Shown piece after piece: positions 27,200-37,700 of a stretch of DNA of 64,000 nucleotides. The stretch spans positions 1-64,000 of the forward strand of contig NZ_BMZT01000011.1 in the NCBI RefSeq assembly GCF_014652935.1, written 5' to 3'. Made by a program: the position numbers and the translations under genes. Position 1 is the stretch's first letter, and every line of letters starts with the position of its first letter. The notes below the pieces were generated by a model, which saw nothing but the letters and a program-made list of their open reading frames with translations, ran no database searches and was not told the DNA's origin. This DNA is from Luteimonas padinae (GTDB lineage: Bacteria > Pseudomonadota > Gammaproteobacteria > Xanthomonadales > Xanthomonadaceae).

Positions 27200-28162
27200 T
27201 CACGCGCCGGCGGCGGCCGGCGCGCCGCGTTCGATCGCGTCGAACAGCTGGCCGGCGATGTTGAGCCCGAACTGCGCGTCGAGCTCGCGGATGCAGGTCG
27301 GGCTGGTGACGTTGACCTCGGTCAGCCAGTCGCCGATCACGTCCAGGCCGACGAAGCGCATGCCGCGCCTGACCATCTCCGGGCCGACCTGTGCGGCGAT
27401 CCAGCGGTCGCGCTCGCTCAGCGGGCGGCCCTCGCCGCGGCCGCCGGCGGCGAGGTTGCCGCGGAACTCGTCGCCCTGCGGGATCCGCGCCAGGCAGTAG
27501 TCCACCGGCACGCCGTCGATCAGCAGGATGCGCTTGTCGCCCTCGCTGATCTCGGGCAGATAGCGCTGGGCCATGGCCAGGTGACGGCCGCCGTCGGTCA
27601 GCGTCTCCAGGATCACGTTGAGGTTCGCCTCGCCGGCCGCGGCGCGGAAGATCGAGCGCCCGCCCATGCCGTCCAGCGGCTTCAGCACGGCCTGGCCGTG
27701 TTCGGCGACGAAGGCCTTGAGCGCGGCGGCCTCGCGGCTGACCAGGGTGGGTGGGCAGCACTGAGGGAACAGCAGCGCGGCCAGCTTCTCGTTGAGGTCG
27801 CGCAGGCCGCGCGGGTCGTTGACCACGTTGGCGCCGGCCAGGCGGGCCATGTCGAGGATCTGGGTGTCGTGGATGTAGTCGGCGTCGACCGGAGGGTCGG
27901 TGCGCATCAGTACGACGTCGCCAGCGGTGAAGTCGCGATGTGACGGCGCTCCCAGTTCGTACCAGTCGCTGGCGTCGTCGCGCACCGTGAGCGGCGCCGC
28001 CAGCGCGCGTGCGCGTCCGCCGTCCATCGACAGTCCGCCGCGCAGGACGTAGTGCAGCCGGTGGCCGCGGCGCTGCGCCTCGAGGAGCATGGCGAAGGTG
28101 GAGTCCTTCGCGACCTTGATCGACCCGATCGGGTCCATCACGACGACGACATCAAGCGGCAT
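27200..28162 (-). CDS. gshB: Glutathione synthetase
   Basis: 320 residues (E. coli 315). ATP-grasp enzyme joining gamma-glutamylcysteine and glycine. MPLDVVVVMDPIGSIKVAKD at the N-terminus is the classic GshB opening, followed by LMRTDPPVDADYIHDTQILD, NDPRGLRDLNEKL, the ATP-grasp loop LKPLDGMGGRSIFR and EVNVTSPTCIREL near the C-terminus. ATG 28162 is chosen because GshB begins at this motif; upstream in-frame sequence is not conserved-looking. It is divergent from pilG, an arrangement also found in Pseudomonas where gshB adjoins the pilGHIJK-chp cluster. Confidence 0.97.
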   Translation of the reverse strand: MPLDVVVVMDPIGSIKVAKDSTFAMLLEAQRRGHRLHYVLRGGLSMDGGRARALAAPLTVRDDASDWYELGAPSHRDFTAGDVVLMRTDPPVDADYIHDTQILDMARLAGANVVNDPRGLRDLNEKLAALLFPQCCPPTLVSREAAALKAFVAEHGQAVLKPLDGMGGRSIFRAAAGEANLNVILETLTDGGRHLAMAQRYLPEISEGDKRILLIDGVPVDYCLARIPQGDEFRGNLAAGGRGEGRPLSERDRWIAAQVGPEMVRRGMRFVGLDVIGDWLTEVNVTSPTCIRELDAQFGLNIAGQLFDAIERGAPAAAGA

Positions 28163-28171
28163 ACGGGCATT

Positions 28172-28209
28172 CCACGGCAGTTGCTGACAAATGTTATCAG
28201 CTGCCGTGG
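28172..28209 (-). promoter_or_regulatory. Nested palindrome in the gshB leader covering its ribosome site
   Basis: CCACGGCAG (28172-28180) pairs with CTGCCGTGG (28201-28209), and inside it CTGA (28184-28187) pairs with TCAG (28197-28200) around an AT-rich centre. On the gshB strand the 3' arm ends 9 bases before ATG 28162 and contains GTGGA, the only Shine-Dalgarno-like sequence. It could act as an RNA hairpin that masks translation initiation, or as a protein operator. Confidence 0.5.
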
Positions 28210-28260
28210 TAGCCCTGGCAGCGATTGCGCGACCCTGCGCCCTGAACGCGCAAGCCGTGC

Positions 28261-28288
28261 TTGACACTGCTGCGGCGGGCTGCAAGAT
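28261..28288 (+). promoter_or_regulatory. Candidate sigma-70 promoter for the pilGHIJ-chp operon
   Basis: Perfect -35 hexamer TTGACA (28261-28266), then a 16-base spacer and a weak -10-like CAAGAT (28283-28288), about 50 bases before the pilG start. Only the -35 is convincing. Confidence 0.45.
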
Positions 28289-28338
28289 AGACGTTCGCAG
28301 TGGCGCCGAAGTGCAGGCGCCATGCACGGGGAGACACG

Positions 28339-28740
28339 ATGACGCAGGACCACAACCGCGCCGGCAGCCTGGAAGGCCTGCGCGTGATGGTGATCGATGA
28401 CTCGAAAACCATCCGTCGCACCGCGGAGACGCTGCTGCGCCGGGAAGGCGCCGAGGTGGTTACCGCCACCGACGGCTTCGAGGCACTGGCCAAGATCGCC
28501 GACCAGCGCCCGCAGATCATCTTCGTCGACATCATGATGCCGCGTCTGGATGGCTACCAGACCTGCGCGCTGATCAAGAACAACCAGCTGTTCAAGCAGA
28601 CGCCGGTGATCATGCTGTCCTCGAAGGACGGCCTGTTCGACAAGGCGCGCGGGCGCATCGTCGGCTCCGAGCAGTACGTCACCAAGCCTTTCACGCGCGA
28701 GGAACTCCTCGACGCGATCCGAACGCACGTCAACACCTGA
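28339..28740 (+). CDS. pilG: Twitching-motility response regulator PilG
   Basis: 133 residues, a single CheY-like receiver domain. Phospho-acceptor Asp64 lies in FVDIMMPRLDGYQ; the acidic pair is in VMVIDDSKTIRR and the conserved Lys in YVTKPFTREEL. In Pseudomonas and Xanthomonas, PilG is phosphorylated by the ChpA kinase and promotes type IV pilus extension and cAMP signalling. ATG 28339 follows GGGGAGA at 9 bases; an upstream in-frame start gives a non-conserved Arg-rich extension. First gene of the Pil-Chp operon, followed by pilH after 19 bases. Confidence 0.95.
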   Translation: MTQDHNRAGSLEGLRVMVIDDSKTIRRTAETLLRREGAEVVTATDGFEALAKIADQRPQIIFVDIMMPRLDGYQTCALIKNNQLFKQTPVIMLSSKDGLFDKARGRIVGSEQYVTKPFTREELLDAIRTHVNT

Positions 28741-28759
28741 CCGGGGGGACAGGTACACC

Positions 28760-29125
28760 ATGGCAAAGATCCTGCTGATCGAGGATTCGCCGACCGACAC
28801 CGCGGTGCTGACCCAGCTCCTCGAGCGCAATGGGCACGAGGTGATCGCGCGCGCCAATGCCGAGGACGGCATCGAGGCCGCCCGCGCCGAACTGCCCGAC
28901 CTCGTGCTGATGGACGTGGTGCTGCCGGGCATGAACGGCTTCCAGGCCACCCGCGCGCTGTCGCGCGACGCGGCGACCGGCCACATCCCGGTGCTGATCG
29001 TCAGCACCAAGGGCATGGAGACGGACAAGGCCTGGGGCATGCGCCAGGGGGCCCGCGGCTACGTCGTCAAGCCGCCCGTCGAGGCCGATCTGGTCGAGCG
29101 CATCAACGCGCTGCTGGGCGGCTGA
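28760..29125 (+). CDS. pilH: Twitching-motility response regulator PilH
   Basis: 121 residues, a single receiver domain beginning MAKILLIEDSPTDTAVL. Asp52 is the phosphorylation site (LMDVVLPGMNGF) and the conserved Lys is in GYVVKPPVE. PilH acts as the second CheY-like output of the Chp system, usually a phosphate sink or promoter of pilus retraction. The order pilG-pilH matches Pseudomonas aeruginosa. GGGGGGACAGG lies just upstream of ATG 28760. The next gene starts on the base after a single spacer nucleotide. Confidence 0.95.
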   Translation: MAKILLIEDSPTDTAVLTQLLERNGHEVIARANAEDGIEAARAELPDLVLMDVVLPGMNGFQATRALSRDAATGHIPVLIVSTKGMETDKAWGMRQGARGYVVKPPVEADLVERINALLGG

Positions 29126-29126
29126 A

Positions 29127-29681
29127 GTGGCCCGGCGCGACACCGTCCGCCGGGAGGAGCCCTTCGAGGTCCTCGCGGGCTTCGAACGGCGCAGCCTGGC
29201 GCACGTCGTCGGCCTGCCCGAGCAGCTCGATGCCCCGGGCCTGTGGCGCGGGGTCGGTTACCGCGTCGGCCAGCGCCTGCTGGCCTCGGGCTTCGACGAA
29301 GTGGTGGAAATCCTGCCGCTGCCGCAGCTCACGCCGGTGCCCGGCGCGCAGCCGTGGATGCTGGGCGTGGCCAATATCCGCGGCACCCTGCTGCCGGTGG
29401 TCGACCTGCGCCTGTTCCTGGAAGGCGAGCGCACGGTGATGCACGAGGGCCAGCGGGTGCTGGTGGTGCGCCAGCCGGGCGGCAACGTCGCGGTGACCAT
29501 CGACGAACTGTTCGGCCAGCGCAGCTTCCTGGAAGAGCAGCAGTCGTCGCACGAGGCCCTCGCCGGCGGGCGCTATTCGGGCTTCATCGATCGCGCCTAC
29601 AAGGTGGGCGGCCACGCATGGGGCGTCTTCAGCCTGGACCGGCTGTCGCGCACTCCGGAATTCAGACAAGCAGCGGCCTGA
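29127..29681 (+). CDS. pilI: CheW-like adaptor PilI
   Basis: 184 residues from GTG 29127, one base after the pilH stop. A CheW domain with the typical core [39 protein letters not shown] and [20 protein letters not shown]. PilI couples the PilJ receptor to the ChpA kinase. Translational coupling to pilH is likely given the one-base gap. Position and fold leave little doubt. Confidence 0.94.
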   Translation: MARRDTVRREEPFEVLAGFERRSLAHVVGLPEQLDAPGLWRGVGYRVGQRLLASGFDEVVEILPLPQLTPVPGAQPWMLGVANIRGTLLPVVDLRLFLEGERTVMHEGQRVLVVRQPGGNVAVTIDELFGQRSFLEEQQSSHEALAGGRYSGFIDRAYKVGGHAWGVFSLDRLSRTPEFRQAAA

Positions 29682-29712
29682 CGCCGCAATCGGAAAGGCC
29701 AGGGGACATCGC

Positions 29713-31734
29713 ATGAGCAACGTCATCGACAACGGAACCGGGAAGGCCCGGACCATCGGCGCCAAGGTCTGGATCTGGCTGCTGATCGCCTCGCTGGCGA
29801 TCTTCGCCGGCAACACGATCTACGCGATGACCAAGGCCTCGCGCCTGGGTGGCGCCAGTACCGCGGCCTCCAGCCTGCAGGTGAACTCGCAGCGCCTGGC
29901 CAACCAGGGGCGGGAGGCGGTCGACGGCAGCACCGAGGCCTACGCGGCGTTCAAGGCCACCAAGGCCGCCATCGACAGCGACATCCAGCAGCTGGTGGCC
30001 AACTTCGGCGACACGCCCGACGTCGCCGCCGAGATCCGCACCGTGGCCGCGACCTGGGAGCCGCTGTCGGCCAGCGCCGAGCAGGTGATCGCGTCCGAAG
30101 GCGCGGTCGTGGCCTTCGCCGGCAACGCCCAGCGCTTCACCCAGGCGGTGCCGCAGCTGCAGGCGCAGCTCGACGAGGTGGTGCGCGCGATGTCGGCGAG
30201 CGGCTCGCCGTCGTCGCAGATCTACATCGCCCTGCGCGAGGTGGTGCTGGCCTCGACCATGGCGCGCCGCGTCACCGAGATCCAGGCTGGCGGCGCCGCG
30301 GCGTCGGTGGCCGGCGATGCGCTGGCGCGAGACGCGGGCGTGTTCGAACAGGTGCTCACCGGCCTGCGCTCGGGCGACGAGGCGATGAACGTGCAGCCGC
30401 TGGCCAACGCCGGCGCCCTGGCCGCGCTGGCCCAGGCGACCACGCAGTGGGAGGAGATGAAGAAGGACCTGGACGCGATCCTGTCCAGCTCGCAGAACCT
30501 CTTCGGCGCGCAGACCGCCGCGGCCGCGCTGGCCACCGGCTCCAACAAGCTGCTGGCCGACAGCGAGTCGCTGTTCCAGGCGCTGACCACCTTCGGCTCG
30601 CTCAACGACACCTCGATCCTCGGCAACATCTGGATCTCGATCGTGTTCGGCGCGCTGGCGCTGCTGGCCATCGTCGGCTTGCTGCGCGAACTCAGCCGCG
30701 ACCAGCGCGTGCGCTACGAGACCACGATGGAGCTCAACAACCGCAACCAGGAGGCGATCATGCGCCTGCTGGACGAGATGGGCTCGCTCGCCGAAGGCGA
30801 CCTGACGGTGAAGGCGACGGTGACCGAGGACATGACCGGCGCCATCGCCGACTCGATCAACTTCGCCGTCGAGCAGCTGCGCAGCCTGGTGCAGACGATC
30901 AATGACACCTCCGTGCAGGTGGCGTCCAGCGCCCAGGAGACGCAGGCCACCGCCATGCACCTGGCCGAGGCCGCCGAGCACCAGGCGCAGGAGATCAATT
31001 CCGCCTCCGACCGCATCAACGAGATGGCGCAGTCGATCAATCAGGTGTCGCGCAACTCCGCCGAATCCGCGGACGTGGCGCAGCGCTCGGTGCAGATCGC
31101 GACCAAGGGCGCGGGCGTGGTGCGCGAGACGATCGCCGGCATGGACTCGATCCGCGACCAGATCCAGGAAACCTCCAAGCGCATCAAGCGCCTGGGCGAA
31201 AGCTCGCAGGAGATCGGCTCGATCGTCGAACTCATCAACGACATCTCGGAGCAGACCAACATCCTGGCGCTGAACGCGGCCATCCAGGCGGCGTCGGCCG
31301 GTGAAGCGGGCCGCGGCTTCGCGGTCGTGGCCGACGAAGTGCAGCGGCTCGCCGAACGCGCCTCGAACGCGACCAAGCGCATCGAGACGCTCGTCGAGAC
31401 CATCCAGTCCGACACCAACGAAGCCGTCAGCTCGATGGAGCAGACGACCTCCGAGGTGGTGGCCGGTGCGCGCCTGGCCGAGGACGCCGGCACCGCGCTG
31501 GGCGAGATCGAAAACGTGTCGACCAGCCTCGCGTCGCTGATTGAAGGCATTTCCAGCGCCTCGCAGCAGCAGTCCGCGGCGGCCTCGAACATCACCGAGA
31601 CCATGAACACGATCCAGTCGATCACCGCGCAGACCTCGCAGGGCGCCAACCAGACGGCGGCCTCGATCGGAAACCTCGCGCAGCTGGCGGCGGACCTCCG
31701 CCGCTCGGTCGCCGACTTCAAGCTGCCGGCCTGA
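29713..31734 (+). CDS. pilJ: Methyl-accepting chemoreceptor PilJ
   Basis: 673 residues. N-terminal transmembrane helix (about 17-36), a periplasmic helical region with duplicated PilJ-type four-helix segments, a second transmembrane helix (about 304-326, [20 protein letters not shown]), a HAMP domain (about 327-385) and the cytoplasmic signalling domain. The kinase-contacting tip is [20 protein letters not shown]. No C-terminal pentapeptide for methyltransferase tethering is present (it ends VADFKLPA). PilJ senses surface contact or pilin signals. It is followed directly by chpA with no room for pilK, the receptor methyltransferase found at this place in Pseudomonas. Confidence 0.96.
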   Translation: MSNVIDNGTGKARTIGAKVWIWLLIASLAIFAGNTIYAMTKASRLGGASTAASSLQVNSQRLANQGREAVDGSTEAYAAFKATKAAIDSDIQQLVANFGDTPDVAAEIRTVAATWEPLSASAEQVIASEGAVVAFAGNAQRFTQAVPQLQAQLDEVVRAMSASGSPSSQIYIALREVVLASTMARRVTEIQAGGAAASVAGDALARDAGVFEQVLTGLRSGDEAMNVQPLANAGALAALAQATTQWEEMKKDLDAILSSSQNLFGAQTAAAALATGSNKLLADSESLFQALTTFGSLNDTSILGNIWISIVFGALALLAIVGLLRELSRDQRVRYETTMELNNRNQEAIMRLLDEMGSLAEGDLTVKATVTEDMTGAIADSINFAVEQLRSLVQTINDTSVQVASSAQETQATAMHLAEAAEHQAQEINSASDRINEMAQSINQVSRNSAESADVAQRSVQIATKGAGVVRETIAGMDSIRDQIQETSKRIKRLGESSQEIGSIVELINDISEQTNILALNAAIQAASAGEAGRGFAVVADEVQRLAERASNATKRIETLVETIQSDTNEAVSSMEQTTSEVVAGARLAEDAGTALGEIENVSTSLASLIEGISSASQQQSAAASNITETMNTIQSITAQTSQGANQTAASIGNLAQLAADLRRSVADFKLPA

Positions 31735-31744
31735 TTCCAGTCCC

Positions 31745-34700
31745 ATGACGGCATTGCGCGACGCCATCGACTACACCACGCTCGGCTGGGTCAAGCCGGA
31801 GCTCGACGAGACCCTGCGCCAGGCGCGGATCGAGATCGAGGACTTCGCCGCCGACCCCACCGACACCAGCCGCATGCGCTTCTGCGCGGGCTACCTGCAC
31901 CAGGTGCAGGGCACGCTGCGCATGGTCGAGCTGTATGCGCCGGCGATGGTGGCCGAGGAGATGGAGCGCCTGGCCCAGGCGCTGCAGGAAGGCGCCGTGG
32001 CCGACCGCGACGGTGCCTGCGCGATGCTGATGCGCGGCGTGGTGCTGCTGCCCGACTATCTCGAGCGCCTGCAGAGCGGCCACAAGGACATCCCGATCGT
32101 CCTGCTGCCGCTGCTCAACGACCTGCGCGCCGCGCGCGGCGAGCCGGGGCTGTCCGAAAGCGTGCTGTTCGCGCCCGACCTGCAGCGTCCGCTGCCGGGC
32201 GACGTGCCCCGCGCCGCGGTCGCCAACGACCCGGTGCCGGTGCGCAACGCGCGCGCCCAGCCCTTGCTGGCCGACCTGCGCGCATCGATGGCCGCGTGGC
32301 CCGAGACCGGTGGCCCGGCCGACGCGGGCGCGCTGTCGGCCGCCCTCGGGTCGCTGCTCGACCATGTCCAGGCCGAGCCCGCGCGGCGCATGCTGTGGGT
32401 GGCGTCGTCGGTGGCCAGGGCCGTGGCCGATGGCGCGCTGCAGGCGACCCCGGCGCTGCGCCAGGCGTTTGCCAGCGTCGAGCGCGAATCGCGGCGGCTG
32501 TTCGAGGACGACGGCTTCGGCGTGCCACGCGCCGAGTCCGCGCTCGAGCCCACCCGCCAGCTGCTCTACCACGCCGCCCACGCGAGCGCGGACCACCCCG
32601 CGCTGCGTGCGCTGCACGACACCTTCGAGCTGCAGCGGCAGCTTCCGACCGACTCCGAGATCAGCCACGCCCAGGGCAGCATGAGCGGCCGCAACCGCGC
32701 GCTGCTCGACACCGTGGCCGCGGCCGTCAAGGAAGACCTGCTGCGGGTCAAGGACGCCCTCGACCTGCACCTGCGCACCGCCGAAACCGATCTGTCGCGG
32801 CTGGCGCCGCAGGTCGAGGCGCTGGGCCGCGTCGCCGACACGCTCGGCATGCTCGGCCTCGGCGTCGCGCGCGGCGTGGTGGACCAGCAGCGCACGGCGA
32901 TGGCGGACATCGTCGACGGCCGCAAGCCCGCCGACGAGGGCGCGCTGCTCGACGTCGCCGGTGCGCTGCTCTACGTCGATGCCACTCTGGACGATCAGGT
33001 CGCGCGCCTGGGCGCGGGCGACCAGGACGCGCCCGGGCAGGGCGATCTCGCCGCAGGCGAGGCCGACAAGGTGCTGGACGTGCTCGCGCGCGAGGCGATC
33101 GCCAACTTCGCGGACGCCCGCCAGGCCTTCGTCGCCTTCATCGAGACCGGCTGGGACCACGCCGAACTGGCCGAAGTGCCGCGCCTGCTGGGCGAGGTGT
33201 CCGGTGCGCTGCAGATGCTCGAGCTACCGCAGCCCGCCGCCTACCTGACCGGCGTGCGCCGCTACATCGAGGACGAGCTGATCGCCAGCCGGCGCGTGCC
33301 CAACGGCCGCCAGCTGGACACGTTCGCCGACGCGCTGGCGAGCCTGGAGTACTACCTCGAGGCGCTGCGCGAGCGGCGCTTCAACCGCGACGAGATCCTG
33401 GACGTCAGCCGCCACAGCCTGGAGAGCCTGGGCTACTGGCCGCTGCCGGCCGAACGCACGCCGGGTCAGGACGAGACCGAGGCCGCGGTGGCGCCGCCGA
33501 TGGTGAGCGAAGCCGACATCGAGCGCACGGTCGCGGCGCTGATCGACCGCGGCGGCGCCGGGTCCGCCGACGCGCAGGCGCCGCTCGCCGCGCAGCCTGA
33601 CGAAGCGCCCGCAGCGGCGGTGGGGGCCATCGCCGCGGCCGCGGGACAGGACGGCTTCGAGGCCACCGGCGACGAGATCGACGACGAGATCCGCGAAGTC
33701 TTCCTCGAGGAATTCGCCGAGGAGATCGACAACCTCGACCAGCTGCTGCCGCTGTGGCGCGCGCAGCCCGACGACGTGGAGCGCCTGCGGCCGATCCGCC
33801 GCGTGTTCCACACCCTGAAGGGCAGCGGCCGCCTGGTGGGCGCGCGCACGCTCGGCGAGTTCAGCTGGAAGATCGAGAACATGCTCAACCGCGTGCTGGA
33901 CGGCACGCGGGTGGCCAGCCCGGCCGTGGTCGCGATGGTCGACCAGGCGTTCTACACCCTGCCGCAGCTGCAGGCCGCGCTGCGCGGTGACGGCGCGGTG
34001 CAGGCCGACCTCGAGCGCATGCAGGCTTCGGCCGACCGCATCGCCGCCGGTGACGAGGCCATGCCCGACGAGGCCGCCGCCGCGTCCGTTTCCACCATAC
34101 CGGCCCTGTCCGCGCCGCCTGTGGTGGACGAGGAAGCAGCCGCCGACGGCGTCGAGGCCGTCGCCGACGCGCCGCAGCCCGAGGTCGAACTCGAGGCCGA
34201 TGGTGCAGGGGCGGTCGAGGCCGGTTCGCTGCCGGCAGGCGCCGCCGCGGAGGCCGTCATCGAGATGGTGCCGGCGTCGGTCGATGCGCTGCTGCTCGAG
34301 ATCCTCGACGCCGAGGTCACCGGCCACCTGGCGACCGTGGATGCGTGGATGGAGCGTGCCGCGGGCGGTGGTGCCGGGGCGTCCGAGGACCTGTTGCGCG
34401 CCTTGCATACGATGAACGGCGCGTTCGCGATGACCGAGCTGCCGACGGTCGCCCAGGCGCTTACGCCCGCGGAAGGCTATGTGCGCCGCCTGCTGGCGGC
34501 CGGGATCCCGGCGACGGGCGATGGCATCGCGGCCATCGGCGAGCTGGCCGCGATCACACGCGCCGCGATCGTCGGGCTGCAGTCGGCGACCCCGCAGGTG
34601 CCCGTTGCCGCCGCCCTGGCCGCGCGCCTGCTGGCGCTCCGGGACAGCCTGCCGGAGCCGGCGCCGCTGGACTTCGAGGCGATGGCCGCGGACGCGACCC

Positions 34701-37700
34701 ACGCGGACGAGGCGGTCGCCGACCTGCCTGGAGCGCAGCTGGTCGACATCGACCTGAGCGAGTACGCGGGTTTCGGCACGGTTGCTGCCGACGGCGACGT
34801 GGACCGGGAGGCTGCCGCGCAGGCCGAAGCGGACGCGGAAGCCGAGCGCGCAGCGGCGGAGCGCGCCGAAGCCGAACGTCTCGAAGCGGAGCGGCTTGAA
34901 GCCGAGCGCATTGAGGCGGAGCGTCTCGAGGCGGAACGTGTTGAAGCGGAACGCCTTGAATCCGAGCGCCTCGAAGTCGAGCGTCTCGAAGTCGAGCGTC
35001 TCGAAGCCGAGCGTCTCGAAACGGAGCGTCTCGAAGCGGAGCGTCTCGAAGCGGAGCGTCTCGAAGCGGAGCGGATTGAAGCAGACCGCCTTGAAGCGGA
35101 GCGGATTGAAGCAGACCGCCTTGAAGCGGAGCGGATTGAAGCAGATCGCCTTGAAGCGGAGCGGATTGAAGCAGACCGCCTTGAAGCGGAGCGGATTGAA
35201 GCAGACCGCCTTGAAGCGGAGCGGATTGAAGCAGACCGCCTTGAAGCGGAGCGGATTGAAGCAGACCGCCTTGAAGCGGAGCGGATTGAAGCAGACCGCC
35301 TTGAAGCGGAGCGGATTGAAGCAGACCGCCTTGAAGCGGAGCGGATTGAAGCAGACCGCCTTGAAGCGGAGCGGATTGAAGCAGACCGCCTTGAAGCGGA
35401 GCGGATTGAAGCAGACCGCCTTGAAGCGGAGCGGATTGAAGCAGACCGCCTTGAAGCGGAGCGGATTGAAGCAGACCGCCTTGAAGCGGAGCGGATTGAA
35501 GCAGACCGCCTTGAAGCGGAGCGGATTGAAGCAGACCGCCTTGAAGCGGAGCGGATTGAAGCAGACCGCCTTGAAGCGGAGCGGATTGAAGCAGACCGCC
35601 TTGAAGCGGAGCGGATTGAAGCAGACCGCCTTGAAGCGGAGCGGATTGAAGCAGACCGCCTTGAAGCGGAGCGTTTCGAAGCCGAGCGTCTTGAGGCGGA
35701 ACGGCTTGAAGCAGACCGTCTTGAAGCCGAACGCCTCGAAGCCGAGCGTCTGGAGGCCGAGCGCGCCGAGTCGGAGCGTATCGAGTCGGAGCGCGTCGCA
35801 GCCGAACGCGCCGAGATGGCGCGCCTGGAACAGGAGCGCCTCGAAACCGAGCGCCTCGAACAGGAGCGCCTCGAACAGGAGCGCCTCGAACAGGAGCGCC
35901 TCGAACAGGAGCGCCTCGAACAGGAGCGCCTCGAACAGGAGCGCCTCGAAGCCGAGCGCGCCGAAGCCGAGCGCCTGGAGCTCGCCGAGCTCGAAGCCCG
36001 GATCCTCGAACTCGAACGCCTCGAGGCCGAGCGTCTCGAGGCCGAACGTCTCGAAGCGGAGCGTCTGGAAGCCGAGCGGCTTGAAGCCGAACGCATGGAG
36101 TTCGAGCGCCTCGAGGCCGAGCGCCTGGAAGCGGAGCGGGTCGAAGCCGAGCGCATCGCCGCCGAGCTCGCCGAAGCCGAGCGTGTCGAGGCCGAACGTC
36201 TCGCCGCCGAACGCGCCGAAGCCGAGCGTGTCGAGGCCGAACGTCTCGCTGCCGAACGCGCCGAAGCCGAGCGCCTCGCCGCCGAGCGCATGGACGCCGA
36301 GCGCGCCGTCGCCGCGGCCAGCGCCGCGATGCTGGCCGCGATCCCGGCCGACGAGGACCCTGACGCCGAATTCGATTTCACTGGCCTGGACACCGAGCTG
36401 GTCGACATCTTCGTCGAGGAAGGCCGCGACCTGCTCGACCACTCCGACGGCCTGCTCGCGAAGCTGCGCGAATCGGCGGACGACCGTGAATCCCTGGTCG
36501 GCCTGCAGCGGGACCTGCATACGCTCAAGGGCGGCGCGCGCATGGCAGGCGTTTTCGCCATCGGCGAACTCGGGCACTCGATGGAGTCGCTGCTCGAGGC
36601 GGTCTCGGAGCAGCGCTTCGACCTGTCGCGCAGCGACGTGCCCCTGCTCGAGCGCGGCTTCGACCGCCTCCACGCGATGGTCACGCGCGTCGGCGAGCGC
36701 CGCGCGATCAGTCCTTCGCAGGCGCTGATCGATGCCTTCGACGCCCGCGCCCGCGGCGAGGAGCTGTCCGCCGAGGCGCTGTCGGCGCCTGCGCAGCGCG
36801 TGCCCGCGCCGGTGGTCGAGCTCAAGCCGCTGACCGCGCCGATCGCCGATCCGCTCCAGGGCGACGAGGACGACATCACCGTCCGTGCGCCACAGGAGCA
36901 GGTGCGCATCCGCGCCGACCTGCTCGACCGCCTGGTGAACTACGCCGGCGAGGTGGCCATCTACCGCGCGCGCCTCGAGCAGCAGCTTGGTGCCTTCCGC
37001 GGCGCGATGGGCGAGATGGAGCAGACCAACATGCGTCTGCGCGACCAGCTCCGCCGCCTCGACATCGAGACCGAAGCGCAGATCATCGCCCGCTACCAGC
37101 GCGAGCAGGAGACCGCCGACGCGACCTTCGACCCGCTCGAGCTCGACCGCTTCTCGACCCTGCAGCAGCTCTCGCGCGCGCTCGGTGAGTCCGCGGCCGA
37201 CCTCTCGAGCCTGCAGGGCACCCTCGACGACCTGACCCGCCAGTACGAGACCCTGCTGCTGCAGCAGTCGCGCGTGAGCTCGGAGCTGCAGGAAGGCCTG
37301 ATGCGCACGCGCATGGTGCCCTTCGATTCGCTGGTGCCGCGCCTGCGCCGCGTGGTGCGCCAGGCGGCGTCGGAAACCGGCAAGCACGCCCAGCTCAGGC
37401 TGGACGGCGCCCAGGGCGAGCTCGACCGCAACGTGCTCGAGCGCATGACCGCGCCGCTGGAGCACATGCTCCGCAATGCCGTCGCGCACGGCCTGGAGAA
37501 GCCGGGCGCGCGTCGCGACGCCGGCAAGGCCGACGAGGGCACGGTGCGCATCTCGGTGCGCCGCGAAGGTTCGGAAGTCGTGCTGGAAGTCGCCGACGAC
37601 GGCAGTGGCCTCGACCGCGATGCGATCCGTCGCCGCGGCATCGAGCGCGGCCTGCTGCGCGAGGACGCGGTGCTGGCCGATGGCGACCTCGACACCCTGA

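Noticed and set aside
35071-35670. 30-bp repeats mistaken for a CRISPR array
   Set aside because: Units are directly adjacent with no spacers, encode a continuous in-frame peptide, and no cas genes are present.
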